From assembly GCF_900240245.1 (NCBI RefSeq), contig NZ_OESQ01000001.1, positions 1,418,157-1,482,156 of the forward strand: DNA of 64,000 bases, read 5' to 3'. Under the pieces are notes generated by a model. It was not told the DNA's origin, did no database searches, and worked only from the letters and a program-made list of their open reading frames with translations. This document shows, in pieces, positions 43,999-53,024 of the stretch (positions are counted from its first letter, which is position 1; the number at the start of each line of letters is the position of its first letter). The position numbers and the translations under genes were made by a program. Origin of the DNA: Lachnoclostridium edouardi. Its GTDB lineage: Bacteria > Bacillota > Clostridia > Lachnospirales > Lachnospiraceae.

Positions 43999-44514
43999 TT
44001 ACATTTTCTTCACTTCTGTGAAATTCAGTTCAACCGGGGTTTCACGGCCAAACATCTCAACACTGATTGTAATAGACTTCTTCGCCTCGTTGATGGACTT
44101 AATTGCTCCCACTGTGTCCTTCCATGCTCCGGCGATTACAACGATTACATCGCCTACCTCATAGTCTACAGACACCTCTGGCGCCTGGAAGCCCAGGCTT
44201 GCAATTTCTTCCTCAGTAAGAGGAACTGGCTTGGAACCCGGACCGACAAATCCTGTCACACCGCGGGTGTTCCTTACAACGTACCAGGTATCGTCATTCA
44301 TCACCATTTTGATGAGAACATAACCTGGAAACATTTTTTTGTCTGCTTTTTTCTCCACGCCGTTTTTGATCTCAACTACAGGCTGCAGCGGAACGGAAAC
44401 TTCCAGAATCTGATCCTGAAGATTTCTGTTCTCAATGGTCTTCTCAATGTCCACTTTTACTTTGTTCTCATAACCTGAATAGGTATGCACTACATACCAA
44501 TGTGCGTCTGCCAT
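43999..44514 (-). CDS. nusG: Transcription termination/antitermination factor NusG
   Basis: This 171-residue protein has the NGN domain (WYVVHTYSGYENKVKVDIEK, FPGYVLIKMVMNDDTWYVVR, NTRGVTGFVGPGSKPVPL) and a C-terminal KOW domain (VGDVIVVIAGAWKDTVGAIK). It couples RNA polymerase to Rho or the ribosome. The start at MADAHWYV follows GGGTGA; a longer frame overlaps secE and is rejected. It is 16 bp behind secE. Confidence 0.97.
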   Translation of the reverse strand: MADAHWYVVHTYSGYENKVKVDIEKTIENRNLQDQILEVSVPLQPVVEIKNGVEKKADKKMFPGYVLIKMVMNDDTWYVVRNTRGVTGFVGPGSKPVPLTEEEIASLGFQAPEVSVDYEVGDVIVVIAGAWKDTVGAIKSINEAKKSITISVEMFGRETPVELNFTEVKKM

Positions 44515-44530
44515 ATCGTCACCCTTTGCC

Positions 44531-44740
44531 TTATCGAACCAGGATACGGTCCAGGCCAAATTTAATAATGAAATCCAGGATTGCAATTATTAAGCCTAAA
44601 ACCACAGATGAAATAAGAACTGCAATCGTCTGTTTTTTCAAAGTATCCTGATTTGGCCAGATAATTTTTTTAAACTCGGACTGCAAACCCTTTATGAAAC
44701 TCTTTTTAGGAGTCTCGCTGCTTTTTGCTGTATCTCCCAT
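44531..44740 (-). CDS. secE: Preprotein translocase subunit SecE
   Basis: This 69-residue single-span membrane protein has FIKGLQSEFKKIIWPNQDTL followed by a hydrophobic helix (IAVLISSVVLGLIIAILDFI), the minimal SecE form of Gram-positive bacteria. It is an essential part of the SecYEG channel. It has its usual place between rpmG and nusG. Confidence 0.95.
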   Translation of the reverse strand: MGDTAKSSETPKKSFIKGLQSEFKKIIWPNQDTLKKQTIAVLISSVVLGLIIAILDFIIKFGLDRILVR

Positions 44741-44766
44741 AATCTCACATCCTTTACTGAGCCTGA

Positions 44767-44916
44767 TTACTTAGTTTCCTTGTGTAAAGTATGTGTCTTA
44801 CAGAATCTGCAGTACTTTTTAGTTTCCATCCTGTCTGGATGAGTCTTCTTATCCTTGGTCATGTTGTAGTTACGTTGTTTGCATTCTGTACATGCCAGTG
44901 TAATCTTTGTGCGCAC
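44767..44916 (-). CDS. rpmG: 50S ribosomal protein L33
   Basis: This 49-residue L33 begins at a GTG with GGAGGTGGAAGTC upstream and reads [20 protein letters not shown], with a second cysteine pair in [15 protein letters not shown]. The two CxxC pairs mark the zinc-binding (C+) form. It is first in the rpmG-secE-nusG-rplK-rplA operon. Confidence 0.95.
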   Translation of the reverse strand: MRTKITLACTECKQRNYNMTKDKKTHPDRMETKKYCRFCKTHTLHKETK

Positions 44917-45008
44917 GACTTCCACCTCCACTTAAATTTTCGTTGTTGTTGGGCCTTTTTTAAATTTAAGCATAAAAAAAAGACCTAAGCTCTTCCATTC
45001 GCCCGTCC

Positions 45009-45037
45009 ACTATATCACAAATCCCGGATATCGTCAA
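45009..45037 (-). promoter_or_regulatory. Promoter of rpmG-secE-nusG-rplKA
   Basis: TTGACG (45032-45037) and TATAGT (45009-45014) are 17 bp apart on the minus strand. The -35 box directly follows the end of the GNAT gene. Confidence 0.75.
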
Positions 45038-45045
45038 GGTTTTTC

Positions 45046-45543
45046 CTATACCATCAGCTGAAAATTATCAATATCTAAATACCTTCCGAATTTTACTCCC
45101 ACCTGACAAATCCTTCCGCAGAACTGAAAACCAAATCTTTCATGTAAGTGAATGCTGGCCTCATTCCCTGCTGTAATAACAGAGACCACTGTGTGAATTT
45201 TAGGATTTTCCCTGGCTTCCTTCAGCACAGCCTCCATCAGCTTTCCGGCAATCCCCTGCTTCCTGTATTCTGAGTGAATATAAACAGATAATTCCACTGT
45301 GGCCTCATATGCCTCCTTATCCCGGTAGGGAGATAAGCTGGCATAGCCTGCCACCTTCCCATCCTTTACTGCAACAAGAAGAGGATGAACAGATGAGCTG
45401 TGTTCCATAAACCAGCTTTCTCTTTCCTCCTCTGTTTTAGGATAAATGTCAAAGGTAGCCACTCCGTTTTCCACTTCATAATTATAAATATAAGTCAACT
45501 CTTTTATGTCTCTTTTTTCTGCTTTTCTGATCATTATATCCAT
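45046..45543 (-). CDS. GNAT family N-acetyltransferase (phosphinothricin acetyltransferase-like)
   Basis: This 165-residue protein opens IRKAEKRDIKELTYIYNYEV and has the acetyl-CoA loop YRKQGIAGKLMEAVLKEA near residue 96 and IHLHERFGFQFCGRICQVGV in the C-terminal part. This is the pattern of PAT/Bar-like acetyltransferases that acetylate small amines such as methionine sulfoximine. The true substrate is unknown. The start is weakly supported; an ATG three codons later is an alternative. It follows the two-component genes at about 90 bp. Confidence 0.88.
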   Translation of the reverse strand: MDIMIRKAEKRDIKELTYIYNYEVENGVATFDIYPKTEEERESWFMEHSSSVHPLLVAVKDGKVAGYASLSPYRDKEAYEATVELSVYIHSEYRKQGIAGKLMEAVLKEARENPKIHTVVSVITAGNEASIHLHERFGFQFCGRICQVGVKFGRYLDIDNFQLMV

Positions 45544-45636
45544 ATTTTATTTTTTCCTGCCTGTTTTTCATTTTCCTTATTTTATATTTTCCTTATTATA
45601 ATTCCTTCTGTCCCTCCTGTCCACTTTTAACAGGCC

Positions 45637-46446
45637 TTATTTTTCCTGAACTACGGCGTTGCCCCCGTTTTTTATAAAATCAGTGGGGCTGATTCCCGTG
45701 TATTTTTTAAATACGCTGCAAAAATACTTGTACTCGCTAAACCCCAGCTGATCAGAGATTTCATATACTCTCATAGTCCCTTTATTTAACAGATGCAAAG
45801 ACTTTTTAATCCTGTACTGGTTTAAAATATCTACAAATGTAGCGTTTAAGCTGTTTTTTAATCTTCTGCTGAGAAAGCTGGCGCTGATTCCCAGTTCCTC
45901 CGCCACTGAATTAATACTAAGTTTTTCTGTATAGTGCAGCTTTATAATTTCATACGTCCCCTTTACATAAGGGTCCATACTGTTTTTGGCGCTGGTAAAT
46001 ATTTTCCACTCCCCGTCTCCAGGCAAAGCTCTTTTATCTGAAAGCTCCTGAAGCTTTTCCATTCTGCGGCCGCTTTCAATTTTCCCTTTAATTTTTTCTA
46101 TAGCAGCCTCCAACTCCTCCTCGTCTACAGGCTTTAGCAGATAATCAGAAGCCCCCACTTTAAGCGCCTGTTTGGCTAAATTAAATTCAGAATAGCTGGT
46201 CAGAATAATGCTGTAAAACTTTTCTTCCATTTGTGCTTTTTCTATCATCTCTAACCCGGACATTTTAGGCATTCTAATATCTGTAAGCACAATGTCCGGC
46301 TTTTGTTCACGAATCATCTCAAGGCCCGCTTCCCCGTCCTTTGCCACCCCTGCTATAATACAGCCGTAGTCTAACCAGTTAATAGCAAATTCCAGACCTT
46401 TTCTGATAATCTCCTCATCCTCAGCAATTAACACCTTTAATAGCAT
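45637..46446 (-). CDS. Response regulator with AraC-type DNA-binding domain (YesN-like)
   Basis: This 269-residue protein has a receiver domain (LKVLIAEDEEIIRKGLEFAI, phosphoacceptor Asp in DIVLTDIRMPKMSGLEM near residue 56) and a C-terminal AraC helix-turn-helix pair (LSINSVAEELGISASFLSRR; YEISDQLGFSEYKYFCSVFK). It is shorter than many YesN proteins because the linker is reduced. The gene lies 4 bp behind its sensor kinase. It most likely controls the adjacent ABC importer. Confidence 0.93.
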   Translation of the reverse strand: MLLKVLIAEDEEIIRKGLEFAINWLDYGCIIAGVAKDGEAGLEMIREQKPDIVLTDIRMPKMSGLEMIEKAQMEEKFYSIILTSYSEFNLAKQALKVGASDYLLKPVDEEELEAAIEKIKGKIESGRRMEKLQELSDKRALPGDGEWKIFTSAKNSMDPYVKGTYEIIKLHYTEKLSINSVAEELGISASFLSRRLKNSLNATFVDILNQYRIKKSLHLLNKGTMRVYEISDQLGFSEYKYFCSVFKKYTGISPTDFIKNGGNAVVQEK

Positions 46447-46450
46447 TTTA

Positions 46451-48175
46451 TCACTCCCCCCTAATTATCATAAACTCCTCATCAGGGTCATTATTATTTA
46501 CAGGAATAGTGAGAAACACTGTGGTTCCCTCCCCCTGCCTGCTTTCCAGCCTGATTCCCCAGTCCACCCCGTAGACTAAAAGAATTCTCCGGTGAACATT
46601 GTACAGTCCAATATGTTCCGACCTGTTTAATCTGGATTTCAAATTTTCCCTCAGACTATTTAACAGCCCCTCCTCAATTCCGCATCCATTATCTTTTATC
46701 CGGATTTCCAGCCTGTCCTTCAAAAGCTCTCCCTCAATTATAATTTCCAATCCGTTGTCTTCCTGGAATCCGTATTTAATAGAATTTTCCACTAAAGGCT
46801 GAAGAATCATTTTAGGCACTGTCACCAGCTGGTCCTGCTGTTCTATGCAAATCTTATATTTCAATCTGTCTCCGTAACGGTACAGCATAATCTGCAGATA
46901 TCTGTCCACAAATTCCAGCTCTTCCCTTAACTCTACAGTGTCCCTTTCATGCTGAATGCTGTAGCGCAAAAGCCTGGCTAAGCTTACAATCATTTTTTCT
47001 GCCGCTTTAGGCTCAAATTTAATCATATATCGAATAGATTCTAATGTATTAAACAGAAAATGAGGATTAAACTGGGACTCCATAGCCTGAACTGTAGCCG
47101 TCATATTTTCCTGAGCCAACTGCTGGTGGCGGCTGATTAAATGGCGCAGGCTGCCTAGCATCATATTAAATGATTTACTGATTACCTCAAACTCATCATT
47201 GCTCTGAATGTCTAAGGTTACGTCCAGATCGCCTTTTTCCACCTGGCCTAAAGCCTGGGCCAGCTGGCCTATCATCTCTGTTTTATCCCTGGATATGGTT
47301 TTAGCGCTGATTTGAATGGTTATCACCATGGTGACAGAAAGCACTATTACAATGGCAAAGGATATAATAATCAGCTGCATAAACGCAGTACAATCAGAAA
47401 AAGCTATAATTTCTGTTTTTTCCTTTAACTGTGTGCTGCTTATATAATAGCAGCGCCCCTTATGCCATTTTATTCCTGAACCGTCTCTTAATTTTTCATC
47501 TAATTTGCCTCTGTCATTTTCAAAGGCAAGGCCATTTTCTGAGAAAATGCGGTAAAATCCATTGGTAATAACAATAGACAGCTCCTGATTGCCTAAATAA
47601 TCGTTAAAGCTGCCGGCAGATATAACAAATCCTCCATATCCCCACTGTCCATTTTCATCTGATATTTTTCTGAAGGCAATGTAAAGAGGAGATGATGTTC
47701 TGTTTAAGTTGTAGCTGTCATACATAAAGCGCAGCTCTGTTTTATCCTCATCCCTGCAGATCATGGAAAGCCTGTTTTGTATATACTGAATAATAATAGG
47801 GTCCTGCCCTGTGGAAAAAACTACGTCCCCGTTTTGATCAAATAAATAATAATCTCCCCTTAGGCTTTGAGTATTTAAAAATTCATAGATTTCTGAAACA
47901 ATATCCACTCTATAAGACACAGAGTTCTGAAATTCTCCTAAATTTATACTTTCCCCTATAGAATCAGCCTCTTTTAAATAAGCCTCAGACACTTGAGAAA
48001 AGAAATCTGAAAACTCTCTGCAGGATTTCTTATTTTTAGCTGTAATGATGCCCATGCCGATTACAGTAAACGCCAGCACCAGCACTACAATAGATAAAAT
48101 ACAGGGTGCAAGCGCATGAACAACCAGACTTCTTCGGATTTCTTCTTTAAAACTTGTCTGTTTATTCTTGTTCAT
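46451..48175 (-). CDS. Sensor histidine kinase (YesM/LytS-type)
   Basis: This protein of about 574 residues has two membrane helices flanking an extracellular sensor region (about residues 40-265), a HAMP domain (KGDLDVTLDIQSNDEFEVIS), the His_kinase domain with phosphoacceptor His in ESQFNPHFLFNTLESIRYM, and an ATPase domain with KMILQPLVENSIKYGF and IKDNGCGIEE. The start at MNKNKQTSF follows AAGGG; an earlier GTG is less likely. A TATACT (48221-48226) between this gene and the permease gene may be a separate promoter. Confidence 0.93.
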   Translation of the reverse strand: MNKNKQTSFKEEIRRSLVVHALAPCILSIVVLVLAFTVIGMGIITAKNKKSCREFSDFFSQVSEAYLKEADSIGESINLGEFQNSVSYRVDIVSEIYEFLNTQSLRGDYYLFDQNGDVVFSTGQDPIIIQYIQNRLSMICRDEDKTELRFMYDSYNLNRTSSPLYIAFRKISDENGQWGYGGFVISAGSFNDYLGNQELSIVITNGFYRIFSENGLAFENDRGKLDEKLRDGSGIKWHKGRCYYISSTQLKEKTEIIAFSDCTAFMQLIIISFAIVIVLSVTMVITIQISAKTISRDKTEMIGQLAQALGQVEKGDLDVTLDIQSNDEFEVISKSFNMMLGSLRHLISRHQQLAQENMTATVQAMESQFNPHFLFNTLESIRYMIKFEPKAAEKMIVSLARLLRYSIQHERDTVELREELEFVDRYLQIMLYRYGDRLKYKICIEQQDQLVTVPKMILQPLVENSIKYGFQEDNGLEIIIEGELLKDRLEIRIKDNGCGIEEGLLNSLRENLKSRLNRSEHIGLYNVHRRILLVYGVDWGIRLESRQGEGTTVFLTIPVNNNDPDEEFMIIRGE

Positions 48176-48261
48176 ACACTGCACCCTTAATCATTCAAAT
48201 ATGGTTTTTACTTCCACCTTAGTATATCACAAATTTTCTATGTGGTACATTTTATATTTAT

Positions 48262-49917
48262 TTACATGGTTACGTCTCTGCTGCCTGATACTTTAAAGAA
48301 TATGAGAAGAGAAATAACCGTGGTGGCCGTCAGCATGGTAGCCAGGGCCGCCGCTGTTCCGTAGCTGGCTCTGATTACTTCATTATAGATCGCTACTGAC
48401 ATGGTTCTGGTGTTGGCTGTGTAAAGCATTACAGAGGAGCTTAACTCATTAATCAGTGTAATCCAGCTTAAAATAGCTCCTGAGGCCACTCCAGGCATCA
48501 TCATTTTCGCCGTTACCTTTACAAATGATCTGGCGGGAGAATCTCCTAGGCTGATAGCCGCCTCCTCCATACTTGGGCTGATCTGGTAAAGAATGGCTGA
48601 ACTGGACCGCAAAGTATACGCCTGCCTTCTGATTACCAGGGATATAATGAGTATAATAGACGTACCTGCCAACATTAAAGGCTTATGATTAAACGCAATC
48701 AGCAAAGTAATACCTAAAACTGATCCTGGAACAATGTATGGGAACATTGCAATAGTGTCAATCAGGTTGGTCAGCCAGCTTTTTCTCCGCACTGCTAAAT
48801 AAGCAATCAGCATACCCAGCACCACAATAATCACAATGGCAACCAGACAGTATAAATATGTATTTTTAATAGACTGAATTGCTGTGGAAAAAACCTTCTG
48901 GTAGCTTTCCAGAGAAAAGCCTTCCACAAAAACCTGAAGCTTTGTAGCCTTAAAGGAGGTATACACAACCATACACTGAGGGATAATGGAAAATCCTGCT
49001 AAAAGGTAAATGTATAAGTGGATTAAAACTCCCTTTATTCCTCCTGCAGCCTTTGGCTGAATCGGTCTGATAGAGCTCATGGAAAATGATTTTGTATTTA
49101 CATACCATTTCTGGGCCAAAAATACAATAGCTGTTACCATTACCATAATGGTAGCCATGGAAGCTGCAAAGTTAGCGGAACCGCCTGACTCTCCTACAAA
49201 CTCTGAGTATACCAGGGTAGGCATAACACGATAACCTTCTCCGATTAAGGCCGGTGTTCCAAAGTCTGCCATACAGTTCATAAATACCAGCAAAGCTGCG
49301 GCTACTAAAGTGGGGGTTACTAAAGGCATAATAACTGTAAATACCTTTTTCATTCCGCCGCAGCCCAGACTTTCCGCCGCCTCAGAAAGAGCCACGTCAA
49401 TTTTCTTTAAAGCTCCCGACACATACATGTAAATAAAGGGATACAGCTTCAGGGCAAATACCAGAAGCATACCTCCAAACCCGTATATGGACGGCATGTG
49501 GATTCCAAAGGTGTTTTTTAAGAACTGGGTCACTGCTCCGCTTCTTCCCAGTAAAAGAATCCAGGAATAAGCTCCGATAAAGTTAGGGCTCATCATAGAA
49601 ATAATAAATAAAATCTCTAAAATCCCCTTACCTTTAATTTTATAAAATGACATAAAGTATGCCAAAGGCCCGCCTAAAATGATTGCTACGGCAGTTACGC
49701 AGATTGTCAGCTTAAAAGAGTTAAGCAAAGCGCTTGTATAATACTTTTTCTGGAAGAATTTAGTATAATTGGCTATAGTCCAGGCCCCTGTCTCTGTATC
49801 TTTAAAACCGCTGAGAAACAGGCTGAGAAGGGGATATACTAAAAATACTGCAAACAGACAGATAATAGCCAGGGTTACTATTGTCCAGAAATCCCATTTA
49901 ATTTTTCTATTGGTCAT
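48262..49917 (-). CDS. ABC transporter permease, iron(III)/sugar-phosphate type (FbpB/AfuB-like)
   Basis: This 551-residue protein has about twelve membrane segments and two binding-protein-dependent transport domains in one chain, each with the EAA loop (ALSEAAESLGCGGMKKVFTV near residue 178 and EEAAISLGDSPARSFVKV near 465). This is the fused architecture of FbpB/AfuB permeases. It overlaps the ATPase gene by 11 bp. Such systems were long annotated as iron transporters, and some carry sugar phosphates. Confidence 0.93.
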   Translation of the reverse strand: MTNRKIKWDFWTIVTLAIICLFAVFLVYPLLSLFLSGFKDTETGAWTIANYTKFFQKKYYTSALLNSFKLTICVTAVAIILGGPLAYFMSFYKIKGKGILEILFIISMMSPNFIGAYSWILLLGRSGAVTQFLKNTFGIHMPSIYGFGGMLLVFALKLYPFIYMYVSGALKKIDVALSEAAESLGCGGMKKVFTVIMPLVTPTLVAAALLVFMNCMADFGTPALIGEGYRVMPTLVYSEFVGESGGSANFAASMATIMVMVTAIVFLAQKWYVNTKSFSMSSIRPIQPKAAGGIKGVLIHLYIYLLAGFSIIPQCMVVYTSFKATKLQVFVEGFSLESYQKVFSTAIQSIKNTYLYCLVAIVIIVVLGMLIAYLAVRRKSWLTNLIDTIAMFPYIVPGSVLGITLLIAFNHKPLMLAGTSIILIISLVIRRQAYTLRSSSAILYQISPSMEEAAISLGDSPARSFVKVTAKMMMPGVASGAILSWITLINELSSSVMLYTANTRTMSVAIYNEVIRASYGTAAALATMLTATTVISLLIFFKVSGSRDVTM

Positions 49918-51028
49918 ATCTCTTCACATCCTTTATCAGACTTTCTTCCATATCCTCAGTAAATACATTAATCTTGTTAGGATTGGGTCTGAGTCTGATA
50001 GTTTCTCCCACCTCAAATATTCTATCTACATGCCCCAGATCCTGAGAGTACTCAATACTTGGCTGATCCTCCACAACTGTTTTGTCAGGAAACTCCAGAA
50101 AATAATTTGTGTATTTTCCTAAAAATGTTCTGCTTATAATTCTGCATTCCATTCCATTTTCATTCATGGAGAATTCTTCTGGCCTGACAGAAATAATTAC
50201 CTTTTGTCCATTCTGCACACGGGAATCCAGATTGTTCATAGGCACCTCATATCCGCCATTAAACTGTAAGCTTACGCTGTCTCCGGATTTCTTAACTGTG
50301 CCGTAAAATAAGTTGGAGTGCCCGATAAAGGTGGAAACAAATGCATTATAAGGACGGGCGTAAATATCCTGAGGCGTTCCGATCTGCTGAATGATTCCCA
50401 GCTTCATAACTGCAATTCTGTCAGAAATAGCCAAAGCCTCCTCCTGATCGTGAGTTACATAAACAGTTGTAATGCCTACCTGCTTCTGCACTTCACGGAT
50501 GGCGCTTCTCATCTCGATTCTCAGCTTTGCATCCAGGTTAGATAACGGCTCATCCATTAAAAGTACCTGAGGATGAATAACGATCGCCCTGGCCAGAGCA
50601 ACTCGCTGCTGCTGCCCGCCTGACAGCCTTTCTGGAAGTCTGTCCTGATATTCCTCAATTTTAACTACCTGAAGAATATCGTCCACACTTTTTTTCATCT
50701 CATCCTTAGGAATCTTTCTGATTTTCAGTCCGTATTCCACATTTTGACGCACTGTCAAATGAGGAAAGATGGCATAGCTTTGAAATACCATACCAATATT
50801 TCTTTTCTGGGCAGGAATCTGATTAATTACCTGGTCGTCAAAGGAAATGGTTCCTCCTTCAATACTGTTAAATCCTGCAATCATACGAAGCAAAGTGGTT
50901 TTTCCGCAGCCAGACGGCCCTAAAAGGGTGAAAAATTCCCCGTTTTTAATTTGAGCTGACAAATCTGGTATAATTGTTAAATCCCCATACTTTTTTACTA
51001 CTTTCTCTATTCCTATTGAAACGCTCAT
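49907..51028 (-). CDS. ABC transporter ATP-binding protein (FbpC/PotA-like)
   Basis: This 373-residue ATPase has Walker A GPSGCGKTTLLRMIAG near residue 37, signature LSGGQQQRVALARAI near 137, Walker B VLLMDEPLSNLDAKL, and a C-terminal TOBE domain (VIISVRPEEFSMNENGMECR). This is the FbpC/CUT-type pattern with a regulatory tail. It sits between the binding-protein and permease genes, 26 bp after the former. Confidence 0.95.
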   Translation of the reverse strand: MSVSIGIEKVVKKYGDLTIIPDLSAQIKNGEFFTLLGPSGCGKTTLLRMIAGFNSIEGGTISFDDQVINQIPAQKRNIGMVFQSYAIFPHLTVRQNVEYGLKIRKIPKDEMKKSVDDILQVVKIEEYQDRLPERLSGGQQQRVALARAIVIHPQVLLMDEPLSNLDAKLRIEMRSAIREVQKQVGITTVYVTHDQEEALAISDRIAVMKLGIIQQIGTPQDIYARPYNAFVSTFIGHSNLFYGTVKKSGDSVSLQFNGGYEVPMNNLDSRVQNGQKVIISVRPEEFSMNENGMECRIISRTFLGKYTNYFLEFPDKTVVEDQPSIEYSQDLGHVDRIFEVGETIRLRPNPNKINVFTEDMEESLIKDVKRYDQ

Positions 51029-51054
51029 ACCTTATCTCTCCCCATTTATGCAGT

Positions 51055-52122
51055 TTATTCTGTGAAAATATCTTTAAACTGCTCCAGCCATTCTGCTTTG
51101 TGCTCTGCAGTATCTGTTTCATCATCTTCAATTACGTGAATATCTTCCATGCTGACCATAACGTCTCCTGAAGGCACGTCTTTGCGGATAGTTCTTCTGT
51201 ACTGAGTATTATTCATATACTCCTGTACTTCCTGACTTGTAAGCCAATCCAGGAAAATCTGGGCATTTTTCTCATTTGGGCAGCCTTTAATGATGTAAGC
51301 GCCGTCGCCTCTGAAAATAACTCCCTCTTCCATGTAAATAGTCTTTACAGGCGCGCCTGCTCCTACGTACTGGGCAGAACCCTGCTCAAAAGTTAATCCT
51401 ACTGTGTATTCTCCGTCTGCCACTCCTTTATAAACAGCTGAAGAACCGCCTAACAGCTTGCCGTCTAACTGCTGGCAGAACTGCCTTACATATTCCCATC
51501 CGTTTTCAGGATTTCCTTCTCCCATAGCGTACAGCATATTTACTAAATGCTCAAAGGATGAGGAGGAAGCCGCAGGATCAGCAAATGCAATTTTTCCCTT
51601 TAATTCCGGATTCAGCAAATCCTCGTAGCCGTTGATTTCAATATCTCCGATTAATTCTGTATTTACCATAATAACCGACGGCACTGTGTCAAATCTGGTA
51701 AGATTTCCCTCCACATTTTTGTATTCATCGTAAAATGCGTCCTCATTTACACAAGTGTAATCTGCAAAGTATTCGCTTTGATTTTTTACTGTTCCAATGG
51801 TGCCGGACCAAAGAATATCTGCCTGTGGATTATCCGCCTCTGTCTGAATCCTTTTCAGGGCGTCTCCTGTTCCCATGGCCAGACACTCTGCGTCAATTCC
51901 CGTATCTTCCTCAAACATGGATAACATGGAATCAATCATGGACTCTGTAAGCGGACTGTAAATAATCAGCTTTCCTCCATCCTCTTTGGCCTCTCCTTTA
52001 TCCTCTGCCTGTGTCTGCCCTCCGTCTGCCTTAGGCGCTTCAGAGCTTCCCCCGCCTCCGCATCCGGCAAGTCCTGCTGCCGCCAAAGAAATACATAATG
52101 CTGCTAATGTTCTTTTTTTCAT
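51055..52122 (-). CDS. ABC transporter substrate-binding lipoprotein (FbpA/AfuA-like)
   Basis: This 355-residue protein has a lipoprotein signal (MKKRTLAALCISLAAAGLAG then Cys), a glycine/serine- and charge-rich linker and a class of binding fold with LIIYSPLTESMIDSMLSMFE near residue 52 and ADILWSGTIGTVKNQSEYFA near 99. The pattern of polar residues does not show the clear tyrosine pair of iron-binding FbpA, so organic phosphate or another anion is as likely as Fe3+. GGAGGGTTTTACT precedes the ATG. It is the first gene of the importer operon. Confidence 0.9.
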   Translation of the reverse strand: MKKRTLAALCISLAAAGLAGCGGGGSSEAPKADGGQTQAEDKGEAKEDGGKLIIYSPLTESMIDSMLSMFEEDTGIDAECLAMGTGDALKRIQTEADNPQADILWSGTIGTVKNQSEYFADYTCVNEDAFYDEYKNVEGNLTRFDTVPSVIMVNTELIGDIEINGYEDLLNPELKGKIAFADPAASSSSFEHLVNMLYAMGEGNPENGWEYVRQFCQQLDGKLLGGSSAVYKGVADGEYTVGLTFEQGSAQYVGAGAPVKTIYMEEGVIFRGDGAYIIKGCPNEKNAQIFLDWLTSQEVQEYMNNTQYRRTIRKDVPSGDVMVSMEDIHVIEDDETDTAEHKAEWLEQFKDIFTE

Positions 52123-52186
52123 AGTAAAACCCTCCTATTTTTGCTTTCCTCTGAAAATTCAGTATTTCTAGCTTTATTGTACAAAA

Positions 52187-52213
52187 AAAGCAGGGGGGAA
52201 GCCATCCTGCTTT
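52187..52213 (-). terminator. Terminator downstream of the comF-like gene
   Basis: AAAGCAGG (52187-52194) and CCTGCTTT (52206-52213) pair; the minus strand runs into seven T. It separates recD2-comF from the ABC importer. Confidence 0.75.
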
Positions 52214-52244
52214 CTGCAAAATTATCCAAAATACTGAACCTTAT

Positions 52245-53024
52245 TTACTTTCCGTATCCAATACAGATACAAATAATATAAACCTCCTTGGCGCCGGCCG
52301 TTTTTAAGGCCCTGGTACAGGCTTCCCCTGTGCTCCCTGTAGTATAAATATCATCTACTAAAATAATTGTTTTCACTTCCTCAGGCAATTTTTTAACGCA
52401 AAAAGCCTTTTGCAGATTTTTCAGCCTGTCCTCCGGATTTAAATCTTTTTGAGGCTGAGTTCTTTTATTTCTTTTTAATATGTGCCTGTTTACCGGTATT
52501 TTAACTCCCGTCCTTTGTTCCAGCTCCTTTGAAATTTTCTCCGCTAAGACCTCCGCCTGATTAAATCCCCTTTCCCTTTTTCTGGAGGGGTGTACAGGGA
52601 CGGGCACAAAAACATCAGGTTTTATTCTTATCATTTGTTTTTCAAATTTTACCGCAATGGCCATGGCGTAAAAGTCCAAATATTCTTTTTTATTATGATA
52701 CTTAATTCCGGCCATAGATTTTTTGGCAGCCTCATTATAATTTAATAAAGCCATCCCTTTTTCAAAGGTGCGTTTTCTTCTTGTACAGTCTCTGCAGTAC
52801 TCTATTCTCTGGCTGATTACTTCCTTGCCGCACTTAAAACATGTTGGGGATTTTGTAAAAGATAATTTGTGAAAACAATCCTGACAAATCAGGCTGCCTC
52901 TAAAAGAAATTACGCTGTCGCAGACTGGACAGCGCCTGGGAAAAATTGTCTGGGAAAATAACTGAAGTAGAATATCCAGCCATTTTCCCCAGTATTTATA
53001 GAATTGCTTTTTCATAAAAATCAC
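52245..53024 (-). CDS. ComF family protein (phosphoribosyltransferase fold with zinc-binding N-terminus)
   Basis: This 259-residue protein has N-terminal cysteine pairs (RRCPVCD, ICQDC, CFKCG, YCRDC) and a C-terminal phosphoribosyltransferase-like domain with VPVPVHPSRKRERGFNQAEV and TIILVDDIYTTGSTGEACTR. ComFC-type proteins support DNA uptake in competent bacteria; their biochemical role is not settled. The gene overlaps recD2 by 29 bp. The GTG start is supported by GGAAG upstream; an ATG three codons later is possible. Confidence 0.92.
   Translation of the reverse strand: MIFMKKQFYKYWGKWLDILLQLFSQTIFPRRCPVCDSVISFRGSLICQDCFHKLSFTKSPTCFKCGKEVISQRIEYCRDCTRRKRTFEKGMALLNYNEAAKKSMAGIKYHNKKEYLDFYAMAIAVKFEKQMIRIKPDVFVPVPVHPSRKRERGFNQAEVLAEKISKELEQRTGVKIPVNRHILKRNKRTQPQKDLNPEDRLKNLQKAFCVKKLPEEVKTIILVDDIYTTGSTGEACTRALKTAGAKEVYIICICIGYGK

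Noticed and set aside
43996..44478. 160-codon plus-strand frame opposite nusG
   Set aside because: It is antisense to nusG, has no ribosome site, and its composition is unlike the real genes.
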